Of a stretch of DNA of 64,000 nucleotides, positions 23,939-36,000 are shown in pieces. This stretch comes from Lottia gigantea (Eukaryota > Mollusca > Gastropoda > Lottiidae). The notes under the pieces were generated by a model that worked only from the letters and a program-made list of their open reading frames with translations, had not been told where the DNA came from and ran no database searches. Made by a program: the position numbers and the translations under genes. Location: NCBI RefSeq assembly GCF_000327385.1, contig NW_008707797.1, positions 3,102,028-3,166,027 on the forward strand, in the 5' to 3' direction. Numbering within the stretch: position 1 is the first letter of the stretch; the number at the start of each line of letters is the position of its first letter.

Positions 23939-24347
23939 ATAGCAAATATTTAGATGGCTTTATTCTTGTATGATATACTTTGATATAGCAAATATTTAGA
24001 TGGCTTTATTCTTGTATGATATACTTTGATATAGCAAATATTTAGATGGCTTTATTCTTGTATGATATACTTTGATATAGCAAATATTTAGATGGCTTTA
24101 TTCTTGTATGATATACTTTGATATAGCAAATATTTAGATGGCTTTATTCTTGTATGATATACTTTGATATAGCAAATATTTAGATGGCTTTATTCTTGTA
24201 TGATATACTTTGATATAGCAAATATTTAGATGGCTTTATTCTTGTATGATATACTTTGATATAGCAAATATTTAGATGGCTTTATTCTTGTATGATATAC
24301 TTTGATATAGCAAATATTTAGATGGCTTTATTCTTGTATGATATACT
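23939..24347. repeat. 46-bp tandem array, nine near-identical units
   Basis: Units start at 23939, 23985, 24031, 24077, 24123, 24169, 24215, 24261 and 24307, with the last cut short. By eye the units are identical, so the array is young or being homogenised. Each unit contains CTTTATTC, that is AATAAAG on the minus strand. The array begins about 300 bases downstream of the stop codon of the minus-strand FBXO22 copy. Confidence 0.95.
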
Positions 24348-24654
24348 ATAGCAAAGATATCTATGTTCATCACAGTCCAATCCAAACCAAAACAAGAGTT
24401 TGTCCATTTCTTTGTCATGAAGTAGACTGTAATTGAACTAAGTCATAATTGTGCTCATTACTATTTTAACAGTAACTACTATTTCAACCACCTAAAAGAT
24501 TGCTTGCCATATTCATTAAAGTCTTTCATTTGAGGGCTCTGACGTCTTGCCAGGCAGGGTAACACATGTTCACTTGCATCTGTCAGAAACAGTCTTCTCT
24601 ATGTATTACATGATGCCAAGCTGTGAAGAAATATCTTTACTCCACTCTATATCT

Positions 24655-27600
24655 TCATTGAAATGAAACCAAGCACAGTATAGATTTATATTGATGGTAT
24701 AATTTTGAATAAAGCTCATCACGGTAGGTGAACCAAATATCGAAATCTTCATCAATTTCAGGAGGTTCTGGCACTGATCCTGTAGATCCGATTCCTTCCC
24801 TTACAAATGTTCCAAATAATGGAGTCTTTGGAAAATATTTCCGAAAACATTTTGATTGTACATTGTCTTTTTGATATTGATTATAGCCGTGGCAGACGGA
24901 AGCATACATAAACGCGATTGATTTTTCTTCTGGAAGTCCATGTGATTTAAGTTCTTTCATATAATCCTCCAGTTCGGAAATTCTGGTTACAGAGTCTATC
25001 ACCACAGATGCTACTCTTACATTCTGACCACAAAACGCTATACAACAAGTTTTTATAATACTGAAATGTATAAAAAAAAACCAAATTACAGCAATTAAAG
25101 CAATGAAATGTTTTCTGTTCCTGATTAGATACACTGAAGTGTGCAATCAGGAAAATTTTGAAAGAACAGCAGCAAGGGCTCTATTCGATAGATCCAACAC
25201 ATAGCTTCTCATATCTTCCATGAAGAATCGAATCAGATTTCTAATTAGGCTAATGAAGACAGGCAGATAATTCTGTGATTTTCGTACAGTTTTAGTAATG
25301 CTGAAATCTTCTTACATAATATCAGACCGAAATCAACCCCCAAAAATGTTGAACCATGCCCTTAAATGAAGTCAAGTTGGCGAATTCACTGCAGTGATGT
25401 CACCTTTTTACGTTATGAGCCTGAGGCATGTATAAAGTCTATAGTAACTTACATCTCTCCAGAACCCTTTGCAAGTACAGGAAACTGCACTGAGTTAACG
25501 ACAGCACCGGCTACTAATGCCTGCCCTTCATACTGCTCACACAATGCCAAGGCAACATCCCCATTTGCTTCATCATCTCTAAAAAACATAATTTTCTTCA
25601 CATCAAGGTCAGTATTAAATATATCCCAATGTTGCCCTGAAATCCAGTAGTTTATAAAAGATTCTATTTTTACTTCGCAAAATTGGGCTGGTAATAAAGA
25701 CACTTTCTCCATTTTCTTGTGAGCAGCAAAAGTAGGAAAACCCACTGTCACATTCGGTTTCATATGAACTACCACTGCTATCCCAAGGTGTTCCTGGAAG
25801 ACAGAAAATCATAGTATAGTATTATTCGATAATTCTCAAGCTAGTTTGTAAGAGTATTGATACTTTGAACTCCATTTAAATAATTAAAGGGATTACAAAG
25901 AAGATTTTAAAATTTTGTATGTGTTTCGCGGACATTATTATCATCAATTTGCACCATTTTAGATATCTGTGGTTCCTGCAATTCCACAACAAATAACTGT
26001 CTGATAACGTTACTAATCCCAAAATATGCTTTATCATATAACACCCTTTGCCATCAGCATTAACCTCCTTCTTTTTCCATCACCAACTTTCGAGGGATCT
26101 TTAATATTCACAGCCTGTAATTCATGCCATCCAAATGACCAGACGCCTTTACCATGTCAGCCCCTCTGAGGGTAGTAACTCAACCATGACCAAACCCTGG
26201 ACCTTTTGGCTCATTTAACTCACTAGCCACAGGGTTCAAGACGATTTTGACCTACCTATTACACCATCGGTTACAACTGCTGAAACAAGGCATTCCATCG
26301 ACATCTGATAAGTAATCCATTCAACAAGATTAAAATGGTTTCTCTTTAATCTATCATTTGTTCTTCCAGGGGGGAATAACTCCTTCGAATTTACTAAAGG
26401 ATCCTCCAAATCACTGAGTCTCCATTCTATGTCCGATACAAAATCTTCCGTGCCGTGTGTAGCGTAATCCTCTATTCTATCAGCAAACATCTGTGACATA
26501 AATATCATCACTGTTTTAGGCACTATCGGCATTCTCTAGATGAAAATATTTTTGGAATTAAAAATGATATTTGAAGTAATAATAGTATAGTATTAAATAA
26601 TGGAACACAATTTTATTGTATACTTCTTAGTGAACTTCTTAATGAACTAAAGAGTAGTATACCATAAAATTGTGTTCCGTTATTTAATGTGATCTCTACC
26701 CCTAAATGTCACTAATGGATTATTTAATAGCATAGTAGTGGACTCCTCCAAAGAGAAGTACCATCAGGTGTCGACTACAGTAAGCATGATCAACATCGAG
26801 CGCTACAACCGTCAGAAATATCTATCATAAGATAACACCCAGAATAGTCATTCAAAGTTATAATATAAGATTAATTGAAAGTAGATGTGATGGCAGAAAT
26901 AAGGTCATCTAATCTTGGTACCACTATTTAGTTATTCCATGAAAATCTATGATAATTAAAAAATTCTAGACTTACAAAACCCCTACCTTTATTGACTTGG
27001 CTATCTCAGCTAACATATAAAATATAGGATCGTTGAACCCAGCCTTGTTAGCTTCCTTTTCATTCTCGGTAAAATAATCCCAATAGAATGGAGGACGGGC
27101 TTTTAAAACTCTATCTGCTATTTCCTTCCAAATTTTACATACACTGAAAGTTGAAACACTCATTTTAAACATTTTCTTAATTTCTTAATAGGCGATACAG
27201 TTCAGTCTAGATGTATTTAGACGTTTTAACTGTTCACACCTCATTTTCCTGAATGGTTACATAGGGTTCACTTTTAATTGTCACGAAATATTGGCTACCT
27301 TGCTTCTCGCCCAGTTCACTTAACGAGTAATGAACATGTTCATTTCTCGAATAATGAATGTCTTTTGTGTACCAAATGAACGCCCATGTAATCAGTCCAT
27401 TGAAAACATACCGTTAATTCCTTGGGTCACGAATGACCCGTGAAACACAGGCGCCTGTTTCTATCAATAGTCAACTCTCTATATGATAGCATATTATAAA
27501 GTCAGAGTAGAATGTCAATAATAAAACTTTTTACCGTGAACAGCTAGTAAGCCTTCTAGCTGAGAAATTTTCAAATATGTTTTGTAGTATGTAAGGGAAA

Positions 27601-27710
27601 CTGGTGAGAACATAAGCAGCACAATCAGTTTCTACAGAATCTGGATCAGTAGTTACTTTGCTTTTTAACACCCTCTCTCTCTTTTTCTTCTTTGCCCTGG
27701 GCGCCGCCAT
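24655..27710 (-). pseudogene. FBXO22: Second FBXO22 copy, five exons, frameshifted and diverged
   Basis: Exons are 27710-27535, 27143-26987, 26535-26256, 25793-25453 and 25060-24655. Junctions are GT-AG with the same phases (2,0,1,2) as the intact copy at 14977-18070, so it arose by DNA duplication rather than retroposition. The F-box region (YVLTSFPYILQNIFENFSAR, VCKIWKE) and much of the middle are preserved. Exon 4 is 341 nt against 343 in the other copy: after CCSQ (near 25724-25710) the frame must shift by one to reach the conserved SLLPAQF and VKKIMFF text. FIST_C signature residues have changed: FMYASVCHG for FMYACVGRG, and GTFVREGIG for GLFGNGEIG. The C-terminal LYHQYKSILCLVSFQ is retained. 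It may be a young pseudogene, or an assembly error in a diverged but living paralogue; the conserved splice sites and single break leave the latter open. Confidence 0.85.
25884..25985. repeat. Family A element fragment in intron of the second FBXO22 copy
   Basis: 'TTAAAGGGATTACAAAGAAG', 'CATCAATTTGCACCATTTTA' and 'TCTGTGGTTCCTGCAATTCC' match the left arm and middle of the element at 53171-53443. It lies in the intron between exons 3 and 4. Confidence 0.75.
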
Positions 27711-27717
27711 ATTGCTT

Positions 27718-27734
27718 TTCGTCTAAAATAACGA
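27718..27734 (-). promoter_or_regulatory. 5' leader block shared with the intact FBXO22
   Basis: On the minus strand it reads TCGTTATTTTAGACGAA, identical to 14954-14970, and is placed 7 bases before the ATG. It is direct evidence that the duplicated segment included the start region. Confidence 0.6.
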
Positions 27735-27811
27735 CTTGGATTGTCCAATGCTCCAAAAAGGTCTATCGACAGTAAAGGTAGAAATTGAAAAAAAGAACAA
27801 GCTAATGCCGC

Positions 27812-27893
27812 TGTCATGGCAAAATTTCCCTCATTGCAACCTTCATGGCGTTGCCCGTCTTCAATAGCCCACATGATAAAAGAGTGTATTTAT
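27812..27893 (+). repeat. SINE-like family D fragment upstream of the second FBXO22 copy
   Basis: 'TGGCAAAATTTCCCTCATTG' and 'GTCTTCAATAGCCCACATG' match the body of the copies at 29755 and 45145. It sits about 100 bases upstream of the minus-strand ATG, inside what should be the promoter. Confidence 0.6.
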
Positions 27894-28195
27894 ATTCTTA
27901 TGATATAACTCGATATACCGCCACACAGATTATCTAAGTATACCCAAAATGATCTGTCCTCAGGGGATTTGGAAATTCAGATTCAAGCCGGAGATAGGAC
28001 ACAGTACATTGCTATAGTAATAATATTCCTGTTATTAGCATGGGATATAAACATAACAAAAGCTGGTTAACAAACTGTTTAAATGCAAATCTAATTTTTA
28101 ATATTTACAATACAAATAAACAGTATATATAAAATAGCGTAACAAAGATTTCTGCACTACAGTACTTCTGGGAATTGTGGACAGTCCACTGTGAT

Positions 28196-28431
28196 CATCT
28201 TCACAATGGTCGAGGCATTACGTCTTCATCTTTTACCTTGACTGCAATGGTCCACTTTTTTGTTAAATAGTCAGCGATTTAATTTGATGGTATGCCAGTG
28301 AATACAGCAAATCAGAGCTCTCGATTTCATAAGTAAGTATTTTGTTACAGTCTTTCTATGGAGAGCCCAGATTGCTGCATTCTGTGAAAAAAGGTAACAG
28401 AAGACAAAATGCCTTGACCATTGTGAAGATG
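28196..28431. repeat. Fold-back element, family C
   Basis: It starts CATCTTCACAATGGTC and ends with the reverse complement. The arms continue through 'GAGGCATTACGTCTTC' and 'GAAGACAAAATGCCTTGACC'. The centre 'GTGAATACAGCAAATCAGAG' matches the copy at 8023-8352. Confidence 0.8.
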
Positions 28432-28883
28432 TCTGTGGCAGACCTAATGAACACTACAGTGTCAATAGCAAATTATACTATCGTATCGCTAGAAAATGGC
28501 TTTACCGAAGATGTGAATCCCTATTTTTGAATGATTTTGGTAGCAATATCATAAAAGTGCATGAAAAAGTCTTTTCAACATGATTTCAACCAGCAAGGCT
28601 AGATATAATTTGACAGGCAGCAAAAACATCCCTAATTTTACAAATGAGCTCTCCCAATCATACATATACTGTTTATATTGATACAAGTTATGCATGTGTG
28701 GAAGAGTTCAATAGGAAATTAAGGGATGTTCAATAGATGACTGACATACTATATCTAGCCTATCTGTAAGTCAATATTGTCATCAACTGCAAAAATGACA
28801 TGAGATTTTTTTCTGTAAAAACAAAATCAATTAAATAAAAATCAAAATCAAATCTTTGACATATATATGTGTCTCCCTCAACA

Positions 28884-29120
28884 CAGGGGTTTTCAACCTT
28901 TTTTATCTCTATTACCCCTTTCAGGATTCTTGATTGATTGCATTACTCCCCTTTAAACTTTACTATGTTATTCTCTCTTTAAGTTTCTCTGCAAAATTTC
29001 ATGTCAGACTGACTGATTGAAACAACAACAATTATAATTGTCCATAATTTTTATGCTAGACTACAAAGTGCCTCATTACCCCCAAAAAGTTCAAAATTAC
29101 CCCTTTGTTGAAAACCCCTG
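28884..29120. repeat. Family B inverted-repeat element (hAT-like MITE)
   Basis: It has perfect 14-bp inverted ends, CAGGGGTTTTCAAC at the left and GTTGAAAACCCCTG at the right. The interior matches 1655-1940. Neither copy encodes a protein. I do not see a convincing 8-bp target duplication here (CCTCAACA against CCTTACTG). Confidence 0.8.
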
Positions 29121-30060
29121 CCTTACTGTATCACAAAGAGTATGAAGACTTGCTATAATAAGTATCCTGATGATACTGTTATTAGTTGTCTGAGAAAACT
29201 TCAGTTATTTACAGTGTATAATGATTCAAACATTCATAATAACAATAAGAAATATGAAGACACTTGAATGATATCACAATGATTATGTATTTGGTGTATT
29301 TCAAATGATCAACTTGGCTCAAGTTAAGCTCCACAAATCTGGCTCTATCATATAGATAACAGATTCTGTTCCTTTGATGTGATAAACTAATGGAATATCT
29401 GTACCTATAGAAGCAGATATCCAATCAATAAATCACTTCTGAGGAACTGATAGTGCCCGATTTGTCAGATTAGCTCAACACACAATTCAACACACATCTT
29501 CTTATATACATGCCACATTTAAACCAACTTTTCATAGTTTTCATAAACTTCTTTGACCCAAGAAATATTGATAATTATATTTAAATTGTTCTCATTCTGT
29601 ATGAACACAAACAATCCACTGGTTTAAAAGGTGTAGGGGAAACATTTCTCAAAATATCTTATGAAATATTTTTGATGCATGTCCAACGATAACGAAAAAT
29701 TTTGCAGTTTTGCACACCTACTCTAAATTTTGTAAGCATATAATTTGATCACGATTCTATGGCAGATGGAATTAAAAAATACCACCCAAATATTTCCCTC
29801 ATTGCAGGCTGCATTACCTGTCTTCATTAGCCCTAACAGCAACAGAAAAGCAGTGTGTAAAACTCTATTTCAATTCATCTCACTGTACAGTTTACGTAAC
29901 AATGATTGTCAACCATCACACTTCTAAATTGACAGAAAATCCCAGGAGACAGATGACATAATAATACTATAATAATATAATATAATGTGGTTTGAGATTC
30001 ATTAATAAACATTTTATTACAAGAATATAACATACTAAAATAATCATCTAAATATTGGCT
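29121..30060. other. Intergenic, with one family D SINE-like copy
   Basis: Bases 29755-29882 are a family D copy ('ATTTCCCTCATTGCAGGCTG', 'GTCTTCATTAGCCC', 'GTGTAAAACTCTATTTCA'). The rest is AT-rich with no gene. Confidence 0.55.
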
Positions 30061-31262
30061 TTACCAGTTGAATTTTTGGTATCTGCATAGTACTTTACTA
30101 TCTGATAGAGCTGTATTTTTGGTATCTATATAGTACTCTACTATCTGATAGAGCTGTATTTTTGGTATCTATATAGTACTCTACTATCTGATAGAGCTGT
30201 ATTTTTGGTATCTATATAGTACTTTACCAGCTGATAGAGCTGTATTTTTGGTATCTATATAGTACTCTACTATCTGATAGAGCTGTATTTTTGGTATCTA
30301 TATAGTACTCTACTATCTGATAGAGCTGTATTTTTGGTATCTATATAGTACTCTACTATCTGATAGAGCTGTATTTTTGGTATCTATATAGTACTTTACT
30401 ATCTGATAGAGCTGAATTTTTGGTATCTATATAGTACTCTACTATCTGATAGAGCTGTATTTTTGGTATCTATATAGTACTCTACTATCTGATAGAGCTG
30501 AATTTTTGGTATCTATATAGTACTTTACCAGCTGATAGAGCTGTATTTTTGGTATCTATATAGTACTCTACTATCTGATAGAGCTGTATTTTTGGTATCT
30601 ATATAGTACTCTACTATCTGATAGAGCTGTATTTTTGGTATCTATATAGTACTCTACTATCTGATAGAGCTGAATGTTTGGTATCTATATAGTACTTTAC
30701 TATCTGATAGAGCTGAATTTTTGGTATCTATATAGTACTCTACTATCTGATAGAGCTGTATTTTTGGTATCTATATAGTACTTTACTATCTGATAGAGCT
30801 GTATTTTTGGTATCTATATAGTACTCTACTATCTGATAGAGCTGTATTTTTGGTTTCTGTATAATCACCTAAACATTGGCTTTACCAGTTGAATTTTTGA
30901 TATCTATATAGTCATCTACTATCTGATAGAGCTGTATTTTTGGTATCTATATAGTACTCTACTATCTGATAGAGCTGTATTTTTGGTTTTTGTATAATCA
31001 CCTAAACATTGGCTTTACCAGCTGAATGTTTGATATCTATATAGTCATCTAAATATTTACTTTACGTGCTTATAAAGATCAATTTCAGCTATCTGTATAA
31101 TAATCTACATATTGGCTTTACCAACAGACAGAGCTGAATTTTTGGTATTTGTATAGTCATCTCAATATTAGCTTTAACAGCTGATAGAGCTTCTTTTAAT
31201 CTATCTGTATATTTATAAAAATGTAAACATCACTAGCTAATAGAGCTGAATTTCAGCTATCC
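30061..31262. repeat. 43-bp minisatellite, about 18 regular units plus degenerate flanks
   Basis: From 30078 to 30852 the phrase GGTATCTATATAGTACT recurs exactly every 43 bases (30121, 30164, 30207, 30250 and so on), with TGATAGAGCTG in each unit. Two more good units follow at about 30935-30990. Older variants with 'ACATTGGCTTTACCAG' form both edges. Variant positions (CTCTACTATC or CTTTACCAGC; GCTGTA or GCTGAA) alternate, hinting at higher-order duplication. It is non-coding. Confidence 0.93.
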
Positions 31263-33026
31263 ACGTATTAGCTGTTGCAGTAGATATTAAGTTAGCATTA
31301 TAGCAAACATTTCAACAATGAAATATGTACATAAATTTGTACAGTAATGAAAGATAAAGAAAGAATTAATATATACAAGCATGGAATGAGATATGGCTAT
31401 TGCACTTAACAGCAGGGTTGTCCACTTATTAATCTCTTTCAGATCATCTGGATTAACAAGTTTCAGAAGAGTAGGACTTAAAACTCAATTTCATTTCATT
31501 TCCTTTCTCAGACATGTTTTTTTGAATATTTAGGCTGTATCCTTTTAATACATAAACATCAATTTCTTAATTCTTACATTTATCTTTGGAATCAACCATC
31601 AAAATATTTCTGTTACATTGACAAGACAAGACTGGCAAATGCATCCAACAACCCTGCCAAGCAGTATCTTAACAACTTTAAAACAAAATTAATTCAAATT
31701 AATTAATAAAATAGAAGCTATTCAACCTGGCCAAATGGTTTAGATCAATCCCTTTTAATTTTCACATTATCATGAATAATACTAAGCAATTCAAGCAAAA
31801 TATAGATCTCTTACAATTACAAGAAAAAAATATTTTCACTGTTAAAATAGTGCTCAACCTTTTGTAGGACAAAATAGAAATATCAAACCAGAACCTGAAA
31901 CATGTGTTTACTTGGAGTTTCAACTGTGCGATCTTCAGATAACTGATCTCGAAACATGAGTTTCAGATCTTTTGTAATCTTCGAAATTGTCTTGAAGTTT
32001 GTTATTCCTCAAAGTTTGACAATGTGCGATTTTAGAAAACTGTTCCATTTCTGGCTGTTTTAATATTTTTCTAACAACTATATACAAATGCATCTAAAAA
32101 TATTGCATATTAACAAATTTTCTATATTAATTATTCTACTTCACTAATGGTGGATGGAAGGTTTAAGTAATGGACTTTAAATAAGCATGGACATTGATCA
32201 GATTTTATTATTTCATCAGATGAAATATATCTATTTCAAATCCTTTCTAGCCTAATTTCTCAAGTTTTTGATTTTGTCAACCAGTTAATTTTATTCCAAT
32301 ATTTCATATTAAATGTCATACAACAGGCATTATTGGTTTAGTTTCAATGACTAATTATTGTTTATAGATATCAGTTAGCTAATACATCAAAAATGTCCCT
32401 TGTGTCTAGGAATATCTCTATTTCGTTAATAAATGTATCAATATAAGTGAGATTCCTTCAAAATGCGGCAATATGTGGCAGTGTCATCTTACTAACATTA
32501 TATAACATTCTGAGATTATTTCTATTAAATAAAACTCTTTATGTATTGTTTTGATCAAAGCAGACTATATATATTTTCAAAGGGATCTTAATGCGTAGAG
32601 ATCTTGTATCAATCTGTAAATCAGATTCTTAATACAGCAGTGAGAGCTAAACAACCTCTAAATAGTATTCTGAGATTCCATTTTTCTTCACCATGGGATT
32701 GGTTATACAGTTTTAATTATCTCCTTTCCATTTCTTGAAGATAATTACTTGTTGATGTATACTTTTATAAATTGTCTATTATGACTATATCTTCTTTATA
32801 GACAAGACAGAAAAAGCAATTCTTCTAAAAATTCTTCTTAAAGTTTGTGGTATAATGTTTCAAACTCAGTGGTCTGCAGTAAGTGAACACATTTTTGAAG
32901 AATTACTCCAATATAAGAACATATCCTATGAACATTATCTAAGCAAGTGAACGAGTATTGGACCAATAAACAGCAGCTAGTAACACTTGGTGTAAACTGT
33001 CTTTTCACAACCAAATAAATGTTGGA
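31263..33026. other. Intergenic and probable 3' UTR of the SLC12 gene
   Basis: The first minus-strand AATAAA downstream of the SLC12 stop that I see is near 32289-32295, which would give a 3' UTR of about 0.7 kb (inference). Bases 31886-31970 share 'AGAACCTGAAACATG', 'GAGTTTCAA', 'CTGTGC' and 'CAACTGATCT'-like text with 16028-16093, a further dispersed repeat. A family D tail lies at 31440-31503. Confidence 0.5.
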
Positions 33027-36000
33027 CTAGGAATAGAAAGTAAGAACTGAAGTTTGATTTCCTCGTAATAACAATATTGGTGGCATGTCTCTTGTTAATG
33101 TATCGATCCATGACATATAGATACTAGCTGAACAGTTGGCTTTACGTGGCATTGGTAAGGTCCTGTAATAAATAAACAGAAATTTATATAACAGTGTTAG
33201 TACATGATAATAAAATGGGGAGAGGCATATATGTTTAAAAAGAGCGAAAATATAAGTCATCTCAGTTTGGTAAAACATCTCCTACTTCTATTTTGAATCA
33301 TCCCTGAATGAGTACAATTATCATTGCTTTATATTCATTAGCTGCTACCAATGTTTCACCAGAATGTTGTTTTAGATTTCAGGTTCGTTTGGATCGTTAG
33401 TATTTGGTGTATTTATTAACTATAATTTATAATATTATAATAACTTACATGACAATCAATGAAGCATCACTAGAATTCTCTATCATTAATTCTCTTAGTC
33501 TGATATGTCGGTTCGTCTACAAAATTAAATATATAACAATTAACTTTCCATTAAAAAATGTGTCATATTGCTCCTTGGACTTTGCTATCTCACAATAATT
33601 TTCCCTTCAAGACCACAATGTGTCATCATATGTACAAAGGTAAAATGCTGATTTTTTGTTATTAGATGGTTTATAATTTCTTACCTTATCTTTCAGTAAT
33701 GCCTGTTCTTCAGCTGATGTTTTCCATGGAGATTCTTCTGGTGTTTCTCCCTTATTTTCATCTAAACACCAATCTTGTAACCTAGAGTTAAACTCACGAA
33801 CACTGTAATTAAATATTCTTACATTTATACATATAGTATACATAATTAGTTCATACATTTATTCTGGAAGGTTTCCAATCATTTTCCACATCAGCCCCTT
33901 CAAACCTGTATCTCAAACAAGTGGAAAGGGGTTCAAAAATTCGAAGGCATTATCTCAACCCAACCTACGGGTCTACGAGTTAGCAAAATCACCGAGACAA
34001 AGTCAATTAACAGAAGCTGGAATCTACAGACACTGTATTTGGAAATGGAAACATAATAATCTGAAAGTTACCTTTCTTCTTTAGGTGGTTTTGTTACATC
34101 TACTATTACCATATCTTTACATTCTATTCTAAACTTCGCTAATAATGTTGCCATTCTGTATAATAGAAAGATATCTTATCAATTTAATAATAAGAACATA
34201 AATTTCATATCCCTGATCAGAATTTTATTAATCAAGAATATTAAAGTAACATTACTGGTATTTCTTATTCGATATCTAAAATTTATTAAGGGAGGAGCAA
34301 ACTCCCTCTTAATTTAACCCAAGTTTCTCAAACTTTCTCAAATTTGATTGATTAGGTTAGTTTGTCCTGTAAGATAGGTATATGAGTTTTGTAATTTAAA
34401 CAAGTAACGAAATAAGGAAATAAAAATACAATCATTATCACGTTCACAGGGAAAAATAATTTGATTTGCATAAACTGCAGTGTTTAATTATAAATTTTCT
34501 ACTTACTGTTGTTGTTCTCTATCTATTTCTCCTTTTTTCTTACTGACAGTAAATACACGTAATTTACAACTTCCCCAGTGAGATTTAGTTGTTAATATAT
34601 ACGGAATCAGAAGGGTTAGACCTGAAAAATAAGTAAAAAAATATATACAAATGTACATAAAATACCATATGAATATATCTCAGTGATCATGTGTTATATT
34701 TCGTTGTTAAATAACAATTTTAAACAAAAAGTGGTAGTAGAATAGCTCAAACAGTTTTATTCAACTTTCCATTACATGAATTCTGAATAAGCAGAACTCA
34801 ACAACTGAGCGTCACCAACAATACTATAAATCAAGATCTTTCTTACCTCCATCGTCGAAGAGCCACCAAACATCAATGGTTCCTTTTTCTTTTTTACGAT
34901 AAAATTTATTCATGGCTTTTAAAACCTCTTTATTGATTTGTAAATCAGGTTTGGGTGGTGTACCATTATCTTGTGATTTTTTACCATTTACTTTCGATTT
35001 AGATTCTTGAATCAGTGTTTCTTCTGGTGTTAAATCATCTCCACTATCTGTAAATTAGCATAGTCATAAGCATAATATATGAACATAAGTAATAAATTAA
35101 CATGATATATATTAACATAACATATGAACATAATATAAGAACATAATCAAAGGATTTTAGAACATATTTTTCAAAGGTCAGTTTTTACAGATATCACACC
35201 TGTGACATTTGAATTGGGAGAAACAAATAATAGCCCTTTCCTCAAAAAAAACATACAATAAGAATTTGTCATAAATGTGAAACTTTCAAAAAGATTTTTT
35301 GAGGAACAGGCCCTGAACACTTTGACTTAGGACTGTTGTAAATGCATTTTGTTTTAATTACAGACAAACTAGATGTCAGATTTTGTATTCTTATAAGTGA
35401 TGCAGGAAGCTTTTACTTAGATGCATTACATATTTGGACGGCTATATGCCTTAGAAGTGACCAATATACCCTAATGAAATAAGGACTAAGAAATTTGATA
35501 ATTTTTAAGAAGACATTTGTCTTTATGAAACTGTGATTAAAAATTCTCAAAAATGTGAAGTTTTTCTTGTGTTTATTGTGTTGGATGAAGCATGCATGGT
35601 AAGAATTTTATTTGTAGTAAATGGAAACAATTTCTGGGAGAAACACTTGACAAAACATTATGAAATGATGGACGAACTTTGACAGGACAGTAACATTACA
35701 ATATCAATTTCACCAACTGCCCAATGGCACTATATAATGATGGCATTTATGTGTAGTTAATTCAAAGCTAACATTGCTCGTTAATTCCCATTTTCAATAA
35801 AGCTGTCCTGATGAAGATTATGTATCTGAAACATGTGTCAGCAGCATGAGATAAGCTCTAGTCTTAAGAAAAGTATCCAGTGAAGTGTTTGTGATATGAA
35901 ATTTCATCAAATAGTCCACAGTCAAATGAAAAATGAACTGCAGAAATGACTAAGTGAAATGAAAATGAACTGCAGAAATGACTAAGTGAAATGAAAATGA

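Noticed and set aside
23939-24347. Regular repeats resembling a CRISPR array (also 11425-12226 and 30061-31262)
   Set aside because: Units are directly contiguous with no unique spacers, and the genome is eukaryotic; these are minisatellites.
27665-27874. 69-codon minus-strand frame overlapping the start of the second FBXO22 copy
   Set aside because: It runs through a SINE-like fragment and the leader in a different frame from the homologous F-box protein.
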